Origin: Pseudomonadota bacterium
GTDB lineage: Bacteria > Pseudomonadota > Alphaproteobacteria > Rhizobiales > Beijerinckiaceae
Assembly: GCA_023450615.1 (NCBI GenBank)
Contig: JAEXGT010000016.1
Coordinates: 1 to 64,000 of the forward strand
DNA length: 64,000 nucleotides
Direction of reading: 5' to 3'
Numbering within the stretch: position 1 is the first letter of the stretch; the number at the start of each line of letters is the position of its first letter. This document shows, in pieces, positions 33,827 to 43,339 of the stretch. The notes under the pieces are model-generated. The model saw nothing but the letters and a program-made list of their open reading frames with translations, ran no database searches and was not told where the DNA came from. Position numbers and translations under genes: made by a program.

Positions 33827-36024
33827 CGCTTCTTCTCATGCTTGGGCTTCTCCTCCGGCTGAAGCTGGAAGAGAAGCAGCGAACGTCCGGTTACCGTATA
33901 TTCCTTGCCGAATCTGAACGGCGTCGGGAATGCCAGTTCCGGCTTGTTCGTATCGACGAGGCAGGTCCATGCCTGGCCTCCGATGACCTCGGGCAGCTTG
34001 CATTTCACCACGTCGTGATGAGCGTTCAGGATGAGGAGCAGGGTCACGTCCGTGCCGCGCCTGCGGATGCCTGTCGGCTGCGCGCGGCCGTCGAGCAGGA
34101 TGCTGAAGCAGCGGGCATGCGGATCGTCCCAATGCTCGGGAGTCATCTCGTCACCCGCCGGCGTGAGCCATGTCACATCCTTGACGTCGAGCTCCTCATT
34201 GTAATTCCCGCTCAGGAAGCGCCCGCGGCGCAGGATCGGCAGGCTTTGGCGCAGTTGGATCAGCTTGCGCGTGAACTCGAACAGCTCCGCCCCATCCTCA
34301 TCCACGCCCTCCCAGTCGATCCAGGAAATGTCGTTGTCCTGTGCATAGGCGTTGTTGTTGCCCTTCTGCGTGCGCGCGAACTCGTCGCCGGCCAGCAGCA
34401 TGGGCGTGCCCTGGGAGAAAAGCAGTGTTGCGAGGATGTTTCGCATCTGACGGTAACGGAGGGTGCGGATCTCGGGATCGTTCGTTTCGCCTTCGACACC
34501 ATGGTTCCAGGACAGGTTGTGATCGTGCCCGTCCTTGTTGTCCTCGCCATTCGCCTCGTTGTGCTTGTCGTTATAGGAAACGAGGTCATGAAGCGTGAAA
34601 CCGTCATGGGCGGTGACGAAGTTCACGGATGCCCAGGGCTTGCGCCCGCGCTTGTTGAAAAGGTCGGCGGAGGCTGTCAGGCGCGAGGCAAGCTCCGGCA
34701 GCTTTCCGTCCTCGCCTTTCCAGTAGGCGCGCACCGTATCCCGATAGCGGTCGTTCCATTCGGCCCAGCCGGGTGAGAAGCGTCCGACCTGATATCCGCC
34801 CGGGCCGCAATCCCACGGCTCCGCGATCAGTTTCACCCGGCTCAGGACCGGGTCCTGCCGCACGGCATCGAGGAAGCGGCCATCCTCCTCGAAGCCATGG
34901 GGCTCGCGGGCGAGAATGGTTGCGAGGTCAAAGCGGAATCCGTCGACATGGACCTCCTGCGCCCAGTAGCGCAGGGAGTCTGTCACCATCTGCAATACGC
35001 GCGAGTGGCTCAGATTCACGGTGTTCCCGGTGCCGGTGTCATTGATGTAATACCGCTTGTCGGGCGCGAGGCGATAATAGGACGAGTTGTCGATGCCCTT
35101 GAAGGAAAGCGTGGGGCCGAGTTCGTTTCCCTCGGCTGTGTGGTTGTACACCACGTCGAGGATGACCTCGATACCGGCGTCGTGGAAATGGCTGACCATT
35201 TCCTTCACTTCGTTCACGAAGGGAGAGGCGAGATAACGCGGCTGCGGAGCGAAGAAGCCGATGGTGTTGTAGCCCCAGTAATTCCGAAGCCCTTTTTCGG
35301 TTAGATAGCTGTCGTCCACGAAGGCATGGATGGGCAGAAGTTCGACCGCTGTGACGCCGAGGCTCTTGATGTAGTTGATGGACTCGTGGTGCATCAGGCC
35401 CGAACAGGTCCCGCGGATTTCCTTCGGGATCGCCGGGTGCTTCATGGTGAAGCCGCGCAGATGCGCTTCGTAGATGATGGTCCGCTCCCATGGGGTCTGA
35501 GGTCTGCGTTCGTTGCCCCAGGTGAAAGCCGATTCAATCACCCGGCATTTGGGCATGAATGGAGCGCTGTCGCGCTCGTCGAAGGACAGGTCCGCATCGG
35601 GCGAACCCACCGTGTAGCCGAAGAGCGCCGGGTCCCATTTCAGGTCGCCGAGGATCTGCTTCGCATAGGGATCGAGAAGGAGCTTGTTGTGATTGAACCG
35701 ATGACCGGCATCCGGCTCATAAGGGCCGTAAACGCGATAGCCGTAAGTGGTGCCGGGGCGGGCATCCGGCAGATATCCGTGCCAGACTTCGTCCGTATAT
35801 TCGGGCAGCTCGATCCGCTCCAGCTCACGCTTTCCTTCGGTGTCGAAAAGGCAGAGTTCGACCTTGGTGGCGTTGGCTGAGAAGAGAGCGAAGTTGACGC
35901 CAAGGCCGTCCCAGGTGGCGCCGAGAGGGTAGGGCAGGCCCTCCCGCAGCCGGGATGTGCGCCGTACGCTCGGCGCGACGATCTCGGCTGAAGCTGGTTC
36001 ACGGATGTCGACTTTGTCGTTCAT
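33817..36024 (-). CDS. glgX: Glycogen debranching enzyme GlgX
   Basis: A 735-residue GH13 enzyme with an N-terminal CBM48 domain (GATWDGLGVNFALFSANA). The catalytic residues are visible: Asp in GFRFDLATIL, Glu in LIAEPWDCG and Asp in FVTAHDGFTLHD. GlgX cuts alpha-1,6 branches from phosphorylase-limited glycogen, releasing linear malto-oligosaccharides that TreY/TreZ and MalQ can use. It is the last gene of the minus-strand half of the cluster, 94 bp after glgB. Confidence 0.94.
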   Translation of the reverse strand: MNDKVDIREPASAEIVAPSVRRTSRLREGLPYPLGATWDGLGVNFALFSANATKVELCLFDTEGKRELERIELPEYTDEVWHGYLPDARPGTTYGYRVYGPYEPDAGHRFNHNKLLLDPYAKQILGDLKWDPALFGYTVGSPDADLSFDERDSAPFMPKCRVIESAFTWGNERRPQTPWERTIIYEAHLRGFTMKHPAIPKEIRGTCSGLMHHESINYIKSLGVTAVELLPIHAFVDDSYLTEKGLRNYWGYNTIGFFAPQPRYLASPFVNEVKEMVSHFHDAGIEVILDVVYNHTAEGNELGPTLSFKGIDNSSYYRLAPDKRYYINDTGTGNTVNLSHSRVLQMVTDSLRYWAQEVHVDGFRFDLATILAREPHGFEEDGRFLDAVRQDPVLSRVKLIAEPWDCGPGGYQVGRFSPGWAEWNDRYRDTVRAYWKGEDGKLPELASRLTASADLFNKRGRKPWASVNFVTAHDGFTLHDLVSYNDKHNEANGEDNKDGHDHNLSWNHGVEGETNDPEIRTLRYRQMRNILATLLFSQGTPMLLAGDEFARTQKGNNNAYAQDNDISWIDWEGVDEDGAELFEFTRKLIQLRQSLPILRRGRFLSGNYNEELDVKDVTWLTPAGDEMTPEHWDDPHARCFSILLDGRAQPTGIRRRGTDVTLLLILNAHHDVVKCKLPEVIGGQAWTCLVDTNKPELAFPTPFRFGKEYTVTGRSLLLFQLQPEEKPKHEKKRSA

Positions 36025-36118
36025 TTCATGTCTCGGAAAGCGGAGCAGATGAGGTCACGTCATCAACGCGCGAAAAGGCGGGAGGTCCCGCAGAAAGCTC
36101 GACAATATCGGTCGGCGA

Positions 36119-38347
36119 TCAGCCTTTCTCCAGAACGAGAATGAGGGTGGCGAGAGGCGGAATGGTGAGGCGGAGGGAACAGGGGCGGCCATGGCTGGCC
36201 GTATCATCGGCCATCACTCCACCGAGATTGCCCATATCGCTGCCTCCGTAGACCGAGGCATCCGTGTTCACCGCTTCACGATAGAAGCCCGGCACCGGGA
36301 CGCCGATGCGATATCCTTCGCGCGGAACCGGAGTGAAGTTCGAGACGACGATGGCAATCGCATCGTCCTCGTCTCCACGGCGCAGCCACGCGATGACGCT
36401 GTTGTCCCGATCGTCGGAGACGATCCATTCGAAGCCTTTCGCCTCACAATCTCTTTCATGCAAGGCGGGAGTCGAGCGATAGGCATGGTTGAGGTCGCGA
36501 ATGAGGTTCTGTACGCCCTTATGGTAGGGGTCGTTCAGAAGATGCCAGTCGAGGCTGTAATCGTGGTTCCACTCCTGCTCCTGTGCGAACTCGCCGCCCA
36601 TGAACAGGAGTTTCTTGCCGGGATGCCCCCACATGAAGCCGAAATAGGCGCGCAGATTGCTGAAACGCTGCCATTGATCGCCCGGCATCTTGCGGATGAG
36701 CGATCCCTTTCCGTGAACGACTTCGTCATGGCTGAGAGGCAGAATGAAGTTCTCTGAAAAAGCGTAGAGAAGGCCGAAGGTCAGATCATGATGGTGGTGG
36801 CGGCGGTAGAGAGGGTCCCTGCTGATGTAGCGCAGGGTGTCGTGCATCCATCCCATGTTCCACTTGAAGCCGAAACCAAGGCCGCCCGTATAGGTCGGCT
36901 GCGACACGCCGGGCCATGCGGTGGATTCTTCGGCAATGGTGATGGCACCAGGCGCGGAGGCATAGGCGACCTCGTTCATGCGGCGCAGGAAGTCGATGGC
37001 GCCCAGATTCTCGTTGCCCCCGTAGCGGTTCGGAATCCACTCGTCGGGTTTGCGCGAATAATCGAGATAGAGCATCGAGGCGACCGCATCGACGCGTAGC
37101 CCATCGAGGTGGTAGTGCTCCAGCCAGAAGCGGGCATTCGCGACCAGGAAGGTGGAGACCTCCTGCCGCTCGTAATTGTAGATGTAGGTGCCCCAATCCT
37201 GGTGAAAGCCGAGGCGCGGGTCGGCGTGTTCGTAAAGATGGGTGCCGTCGAAATAGCTCAGACCGTGCGGATCGTTCGGGAAATGCGCGGGCACCCAATC
37301 GAGAATGATGCCGATCCCTGCGGCATGCGCCGCTTCGACGAAGGCGGCAAAATCCTCCGGCGTGCCGAAGCGGCTCGTGGGAGCATAAAGCGAGATCGGC
37401 TGATAGCCCCAGGAACCGTCGAACGGATATTCCGTGATGGGCAGAAGCTCGATATGCGTGAAACCGAGATCCTTCACATAAGGAATGAGCCTGACTGCCA
37501 ATTCGCGATAGGTCAGGTAGCGGTTGCCTTCCTCCGGCACACGGGCCCAGGAGCCGAGGTGGCATTCATAGATCGACATGGGGGCCTTGCGCTGGTTTTG
37601 CGCAGCGCGTGACTTCATCCACTCGCCGTCCTTCCACTGGAAGACCGGCTGGCCCTTCAGAACGGATGCGGTCGCGGGAGGATGTTCAGCCGTGAAGGCG
37701 ATAGGATCGGCCTTCAAGGCGAGAAGATTGCCGTGCAGGCCTACGATCTCGAACTTGTAGCGCTGACCCGCCGTCACATCGGGGATGAAAAGCTCCCACG
37801 CGCCGCCCTCATGGCGCCGCCGCATGGGATGGCAGCGTCCATCCCAGTTGTTGAATTCTCCCACCACGCTCACGCGGCGCGCATTCGGAGCCCAAACCGC
37901 GAAGAGGAAGCCCTGAATGCCGCCGAGATCGAGATGATGAGCGCCAAGTTTCGTATAGACCGCATCGCTGCCGGGATCGCGCAGGCCCATGAGATCCTCA
38001 TGGGAAAGAAACGTCCCGAAACTGTAGGGATCGTGTCTTGTTTCCGTATGTCCCTGCCTTTCGATCCGCAAACGATAGTCAGGCCGCTCGGAAGCGTTCA
38101 CTGTGCCGACGAAAAGACCTTCCGCGAGCTTTCTCTCCATGGAGGCGAGAGTGGTTTTCCCATCACGGTCCAGAACCGTTACCTGATCGGCGTCGGGAAT
38201 GATGGCCCGGATTTCCCACGTGCCGGGTGAGACCTCGTGAGGGCCAAGCACGGAAAAGGGATCTCCCGACGCGATGATCTCGGCAATTGTCTGCGGCTCG
38301 GCCGAACGCTCCGCCAAGTTTCCCGATCCACCCCTGCGCTGGGCCAT
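36119..38347 (-). CDS. glgB: 1,4-alpha-glucan branching enzyme GlgB
   Basis: A 742-residue GH13 enzyme with N-terminal CBM48-type modules (DPFSVLGPHEV) and the catalytic barrel: Asp in GLRVDAVASMLY, Glu in TIAEESTAWPG and Asp in LPLSHDEVVHGKGS. It forms alpha-1,6 branches in glycogen. The ATG has AAGGGGAT nearby. The 132-bp gap to malQ-treY holds an inverted repeat (38369-38376 with 38392-38399), so the two may still share one transcript. Confidence 0.95.
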   Translation of the reverse strand: MAQRRGGSGNLAERSAEPQTIAEIIASGDPFSVLGPHEVSPGTWEIRAIIPDADQVTVLDRDGKTTLASMERKLAEGLFVGTVNASERPDYRLRIERQGHTETRHDPYSFGTFLSHEDLMGLRDPGSDAVYTKLGAHHLDLGGIQGFLFAVWAPNARRVSVVGEFNNWDGRCHPMRRRHEGGAWELFIPDVTAGQRYKFEIVGLHGNLLALKADPIAFTAEHPPATASVLKGQPVFQWKDGEWMKSRAAQNQRKAPMSIYECHLGSWARVPEEGNRYLTYRELAVRLIPYVKDLGFTHIELLPITEYPFDGSWGYQPISLYAPTSRFGTPEDFAAFVEAAHAAGIGIILDWVPAHFPNDPHGLSYFDGTHLYEHADPRLGFHQDWGTYIYNYERQEVSTFLVANARFWLEHYHLDGLRVDAVASMLYLDYSRKPDEWIPNRYGGNENLGAIDFLRRMNEVAYASAPGAITIAEESTAWPGVSQPTYTGGLGFGFKWNMGWMHDTLRYISRDPLYRRHHHHDLTFGLLYAFSENFILPLSHDEVVHGKGSLIRKMPGDQWQRFSNLRAYFGFMWGHPGKKLLFMGGEFAQEQEWNHDYSLDWHLLNDPYHKGVQNLIRDLNHAYRSTPALHERDCEAKGFEWIVSDDRDNSVIAWLRRGDEDDAIAIVVSNFTPVPREGYRIGVPVPGFYREAVNTDASVYGGSDMGNLGGVMADDTASHGRPCSLRLTIPPLATLILVLEKG

Positions 38348-38479
38348 GCTATCCCCTTGATCGTCCTTACGCCGCCATGGCGGGTTTGCCCGGCGGCGTT
38401 CTTGTTTCGTGAGAGAACACGATTATGGGGCGGGCCCGTTTCACGACCAGATTGAAGGGCTGGGAGAAGAGCCAGCCGA

Positions 38480-41400
38480 TCAGGAATCTGTCTTCGATGT
38501 CCGTTTGAGGACAGCGAAAGGAAATGGCGACAGGATTCCGCTCAGAGGCTGGTCTTCTGCTCCGATTTCGAGGGCTAATCCCGTTATCACATTCCGCCAA
38601 TGCCCCGGCGGCAGGGCGACGCTCGTGCCCTGCCACGTTGCCGGGTCGAACTTCAGATGTTCCGTCCAGGCCAGATTGCTCCAGAGGCGGGGCACGATGA
38701 CGGCGAGCGTGTCATCCCCATCCGCCCTCAGATAGGCGATGACCTGGGAGGCGCGTTCGCCTTCAGCCGGGATCGGCTGATAATCGCCATCGGCATAAAG
38801 CCGGGGCGTCGCCGCGCGATCCCGCATGAGAGCCGCAAGCAGCTGCTGCTTGATGCGCCCGTCCTGCCACCGCGCCAGCGATGCTTTCACATCACTCTCA
38901 TCAAGAGCCCGGGCGCGGGATGTGTAGTCAACGGGGCGGCGATTGTCGGGATCGACGAGGGAAAAATCCCAGAACTCCGTGCCTTGATAGATATCGGGCA
39001 CTCCCGGCAGCGTCATCTTGAGCACCGTGCGGGACAGCCCGTTGAGCATGCCGAACATGCAGAGGCGCTGCGCGAATGGGCGCAGCCGGTTGAGAATGCC
39101 GTTCTTCGAAGCAAGCGCGGACTGTAGCAGCTTCTGCGCCGCCTCCTCATAAGCTTCGTTCGGACTGATCCAGCTTGTCCGTCTTTTCGCCTCGCGCAGA
39201 GCCTTGGTGACAAAGCCGCTCATGCGATCATGGAACGTGTTCAGCTGTGCCTCGTCATCGGCATCGAGCAGCTCCAGGGGCCATGCGCCCAGGAGAGCCT
39301 GAAGCAGGATCACCTGATCGTTGGCATCAGGAGCGGGAGCGCCGTCCACGTCCGAGAGATGGGGGGAGATGATCTCGCGCCAAAGCCTGACGAGCCCCTC
39401 CCATTCCTCCGGCATTTCGGAGAGCGCTAGAAGGCGCGCCCGCGCATCCTCTCCGCGCTTCGTGTCGTGGGTGGCCGTGGCGATCATGGAATAGGGCCAG
39501 CGGCGGGCCCGCTCCGCGTTCGCGTCATGAAAGTCCTGCAATGTGACACCGAAATGCCCAGGGTCGCCTCCGACCTCGTTCAAGGCAATCAGGCGGCCAT
39601 AGCGATAGAATGTCGTGTCTTCCAGGCTCTTGGCCATAACCGGGCCGGTCAATTGCTGGAAACGTCGGCGGAAGCGGCGGATGTCATCGGAAACGGCCTC
39701 TGCTTCATTTCCGAGCAATGTTGCCGAGATGAAATCATGCACGCTTTGGTCGGGCAGGGCGCTCGTCTGCTTTGCGGCATCGACGGCTCCTTCGATCAGC
39801 TGAATATCAGCCGGTGCGGGTTCGCCCTCCGTAAGATAGCTGCGATAGACGGGGAACGCGGCGATGATTTCCGTCAATGCCTGACGCAGGGAATAGGTTG
39901 TGTAGTCGCGGGTGTGGCGATCGGCATCGGCCACCGCCTTGATGTCGGTGACAAGGGCTTCCAGCTCGCTTGCGAAGTTGACCCGAATTATGCCGAATTT
40001 TGATTGCTTCAGCTGGTCGTCGTAATCGTCGGAGATGCCGGAGGCCTCCCGATAGATACGCTCCAAATCTTCTCCCGCCTGATGATCGACCAGAACGCCA
40101 TCGATTAGGTTGAGAACATCATATCCGCTCGTCCCGGCGATGGGCCAGGGGCGAAGCTGCTCGCCCGGCTCGAGGATCTTTTCCGCGACAACGTAAAAAC
40201 CAGGGCCGACTTCACGTTGCAGAGCGTGTACATAATCTTCAGGATCCGCAAGGCCGTCGATATGATCGATGCGCAGGCCATGAATCCGGTTCTCCTTCAC
40301 CAGCCGGACGATGAGCTCGTGAGTGCGCGCGAAAACTTCAGGGATTTCGACCCGCATGCCGGCAAGGTTATTGATGTCGAAGAAACGGCGGTAGTTGATG
40401 TCGCTCGAAGAAACGCGCCAATAGGCGAGGCGGTATGATTGCGCCTCCAGCAGGCGATGCAGAGCGTTGAAGCTCTCAGGAACGCCTTGCGTCCCGTTGA
40501 TGCTCTTCAAGGCAGCGTCGATGGCCTTCCTCGCTGCCGGACCGGCCGCGGCGATCTGCTTCAAGCGGCCTTTCAGTCGCTCGCCTTCCTCCGGGAGGGA
40601 ATAGGAGTAAGCGAGGGCGGCTTTCTCCGCCAGCGCACGCAGCTGCTCGGTCAATGCGAGCAGATCGCCCGAACCGGTTTCCTTGCCGAAAGCGGTCAGC
40701 GCATGATCGAGAATCATGGGATAGGTCGTCGGGCAGATCGGCAGCCGGTGCTCCCAATGCCAGACGCTGAAACTTCCCTCATCCGCATCGAACTTCAGCT
40801 GCAATTCGCCCTTTTCCAAAGCCTCGCCATACATGCTTCCGAGAACGGGCACGATGAGCTTGCCTTGTGCGCCGGGCCGCTTCCAATCAATGTCGAAGGC
40901 ATCGGCGACAGGCGACATCTTTCCCCATTCGAGCACGGACAGCCACCAGCCGTTTGCTGCACCGCCCACGCCCATATGGTTGGGAACGATATCGAGCAGC
41001 AGCTTCAATCCATGCTCATTCAAAGCATCGGAGAAGCGCCGGAAACCTTCCTCTCCTCCAAGTTCAGGATTGATGGCGGAATGATCGGTGATGTCGTAGC
41101 CATGGGTCGAGCCCGGAGTAGCCGTTTGAATGGGGGATGAGTAGACGTGGCTGATGCCCATCTTCGCCAGATAGGGCACGATCCTGACGGCGTCGTCGAA
41201 GGTGAAACCTTCATGAAATTGCAACCGGTATGTAGCCCGAGGCGGGGGCGAGGCCAGCATGCTCATCCGTCCTTGAGCGTTACGTTTTTCCTCCGTCAGC
41301 ACCACGGAGAGTTTCGACAGGAGGCTATTGGGCGACACAATCGATTCAATCGTATTGGAGAGGCGCCTGCGCCAATTGGGATGGCCATCGTCCATGCCGG

Positions 41401-43339
41401 GCATGTTGGGCTGGTTCAGCTCGCCGGACGCATCCTCGATTTGCAGGGCCATGAGGGCGCATGACGTCCGTGCAAGATAGCGTACGGCTCCTTCGAACGG
41501 CGGCTCATCCGGCATGTCGGGGGATGGCAGCAGGCCTTCATCGGCCAACGCTCTTGCGAAGTTCTGCTTGTCGGCTCGGCGCGCTGTCCGCTCGTTGCTC
41601 GCCGTTGCAGGATCGAACACGCCAAGGGTCTGGCGCAGATCGATATCGAGCCCGCGCCACCAGCCCGTGAATGTCGGAAGGTCGTGGGTCGTGAGAACGG
41701 AGAGCGCGGAGCGGGGATATTCCTCCGGCTTCTTGAAGGCGGAACCTTCGCGCTCGAACGGGAGAACCCGGTAGCTGAGCACGCCCGATGTCATGATGGC
41801 TTCCGAGAATCCTTCAGGAGCCGTTCCGAGATCCTCGGCAATGACGAGGCAGCGGGCGCGGTGACTTTCAATGCGCAAGACGGCGAGCATCGCCGCGAAC
41901 GGATAATCCACATAGGCGCCTTGTGATGCAGGCGCGCCGGAGGGAATGAGAAAGAGCCGCTGGAGCTGGAACGCGTGATCGATGCGGATCGCGCCGGCAT
42001 GACGCATATTCGCGGCGACGAGATCGCGGAATGCAGCCAGGCCTTGCTCCTCAAGCGTGAGCGGATTGAAAGGCGGAAGCCCCCAATTCTGTCCCTGAGG
42101 CCCGAGGGGATCGGGAGGCGCCCCGACGGCGAGCCCCGGCGCAAACCGCTCCGGCGTCGCCCAGATTTCCGAACCGCCGCTATCGGCCCCGACAGCGAGA
42201 TCGCGATAAAGGCCGATCGTCAGGCCAGCCGCCCGCGCGCGACCGGCAGCTTGTTCAAGCTGCCGGTCGGCGAGCCATTGCAGCCAGGCATGGAATGCAA
42301 CCTGCTCCTTGTGCTCGGATCGGAAGCGCTCGACTTCGGTGGAGTGGATGTCGCGATATTCTTCCGGCCAGTCCCCGATCCAGTTGCAACCATGCTGGCG
42401 GAAGTGTTCCGAGAGCGCCTCGAAGGTCGCATGGGCTTCGAGAGCCTGCCCTCCCGACTGGCGAAAGGAATGGAAGGCAGCTTGATCGCCGGATTTCTGG
42501 AATTCGTTCCACAAGGCATTCAGCAAGGGACGCTTGATGGCCCAGGCTTCGGCATAGTCGATGAATTGCGCGCTTTGGAGACGGGACAAGCGCTCCCGCA
42601 TCTCGGGGCTATCCAGAATCTGCTTGGCTTCGCTCTCGGCGAAACCTTCCACAGCTCTGGGGTCGATATAGAGCGCTTCCAGGAAAAGCCGGGATGATGG
42701 CGAGTAGGGCGAGATCTTTGTGCGGTCAGAGGCGAAAAGCGCGTGGACAGGGCTGAGGCCCAGGAAGGACCCGCCCCATAAGCCGACGCCTTCCGCAAGG
42801 CGTGCGACAGCCGCGTAATCGCCGATGCCGAGATCGTGCTCCGATCTCAGGGAATAAACCTGAGCGACCATGCCCCACAGGCGCGTGTCGTCCTGAAACA
42901 TGTCGGGCTGCCAGCAGCTTTCTGGTGCCGCGATCAGGGTCGCTTCCAGATCTCCCAATCGAAGGCGATGATAGCCCATGGGCAGGGGAGGAAGCTCAAG
43001 CGTTGTATCTTTCTTCGTGAGCCTCCCTTCATGCCTCGATCCGTCTTCATCGAGAATTGTCCAATTGGCTGGTCCAATGGATGTCTTCAAGGCAATCGCA
43101 GTAGGGCGCCCTGATGCGAGAGGGATAATGCTCGGCAGAGGGCCGCCTTTCAGCCTCTCCAAGCGGGTAAGACTCTCTTGCGCCTCTATTTCCGAGCCGA
43201 TGGCAAGGCCAAGAGCAGAGAGGATCGCGTTGCGCGTTTCCGGAGTAGTCTCGACGCGCTTGCCGAAAGCATCGGCGTAATCCTGCGAGATTCCAACGAG
43301 TTCAGCCATTCGCTTCAGAAGAGCCTCCAGCCTGCTCAT
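38480..43339 (-). CDS. malQ-treY: MalQ-TreY fusion: 4-alpha-glucanotransferase and maltooligosyltrehalose synthase
   Basis: One uninterrupted 1619-residue frame joins two GH enzymes. Residues 1-680 are MalQ (GH77) with GAIRIDHAFQLQRLF, VIAEDLGTAPEG and TTHDLPTFTGWW. TreY (GH13_26) begins near 692 at MSMLASPPP, with THGYDITDHSAINPELGG, GLRIDHIDGL, VVAEKILEPGEQ and TATHDTKRGEDAR. MalQ reshapes malto-oligosaccharides and TreY turns the reducing end into a trehalosyl unit. The start at 43339 overlaps the treZ stop (ATGA) and has GAGG at 8 nt. No stop or internal SD breaks the junction. Confidence 0.93.
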   Translation of the reverse strand: MSRLEALLKRMAELVGISQDYADAFGKRVETTPETRNAILSALGLAIGSEIEAQESLTRLERLKGGPLPSIIPLASGRPTAIALKTSIGPANWTILDEDGSRHEGRLTKKDTTLELPPLPMGYHRLRLGDLEATLIAAPESCWQPDMFQDDTRLWGMVAQVYSLRSEHDLGIGDYAAVARLAEGVGLWGGSFLGLSPVHALFASDRTKISPYSPSSRLFLEALYIDPRAVEGFAESEAKQILDSPEMRERLSRLQSAQFIDYAEAWAIKRPLLNALWNEFQKSGDQAAFHSFRQSGGQALEAHATFEALSEHFRQHGCNWIGDWPEEYRDIHSTEVERFRSEHKEQVAFHAWLQWLADRQLEQAAGRARAAGLTIGLYRDLAVGADSGGSEIWATPERFAPGLAVGAPPDPLGPQGQNWGLPPFNPLTLEEQGLAAFRDLVAANMRHAGAIRIDHAFQLQRLFLIPSGAPASQGAYVDYPFAAMLAVLRIESHRARCLVIAEDLGTAPEGFSEAIMTSGVLSYRVLPFEREGSAFKKPEEYPRSALSVLTTHDLPTFTGWWRGLDIDLRQTLGVFDPATASNERTARRADKQNFARALADEGLLPSPDMPDEPPFEGAVRYLARTSCALMALQIEDASGELNQPNMPGMDDGHPNWRRRLSNTIESIVSPNSLLSKLSVVLTEEKRNAQGRMSMLASPPPRATYRLQFHEGFTFDDAVRIVPYLAKMGISHVYSSPIQTATPGSTHGYDITDHSAINPELGGEEGFRRFSDALNEHGLKLLLDIVPNHMGVGGAANGWWLSVLEWGKMSPVADAFDIDWKRPGAQGKLIVPVLGSMYGEALEKGELQLKFDADEGSFSVWHWEHRLPICPTTYPMILDHALTAFGKETGSGDLLALTEQLRALAEKAALAYSYSLPEEGERLKGRLKQIAAAGPAARKAIDAALKSINGTQGVPESFNALHRLLEAQSYRLAYWRVSSSDINYRRFFDINNLAGMRVEIPEVFARTHELIVRLVKENRIHGLRIDHIDGLADPEDYVHALQREVGPGFYVVAEKILEPGEQLRPWPIAGTSGYDVLNLIDGVLVDHQAGEDLERIYREASGISDDYDDQLKQSKFGIIRVNFASELEALVTDIKAVADADRHTRDYTTYSLRQALTEIIAAFPVYRSYLTEGEPAPADIQLIEGAVDAAKQTSALPDQSVHDFISATLLGNEAEAVSDDIRRFRRRFQQLTGPVMAKSLEDTTFYRYGRLIALNEVGGDPGHFGVTLQDFHDANAERARRWPYSMIATATHDTKRGEDARARLLALSEMPEEWEGLVRLWREIISPHLSDVDGAPAPDANDQVILLQALLGAWPLELLDADDEAQLNTFHDRMSGFVTKALREAKRRTSWISPNEAYEEAAQKLLQSALASKNGILNRLRPFAQRLCMFGMLNGLSRTVLKMTLPGVPDIYQGTEFWDFSLVDPDNRRPVDYTSRARALDESDVKASLARWQDGRIKQQLLAALMRDRAATPRLYADGDYQPIPAEGERASQVIAYLRADGDDTLAVIVPRLWSNLAWTEHLKFDPATWQGTSVALPPGHWRNVITGLALEIGAEDQPLSGILSPFPFAVLKRTSKTDS

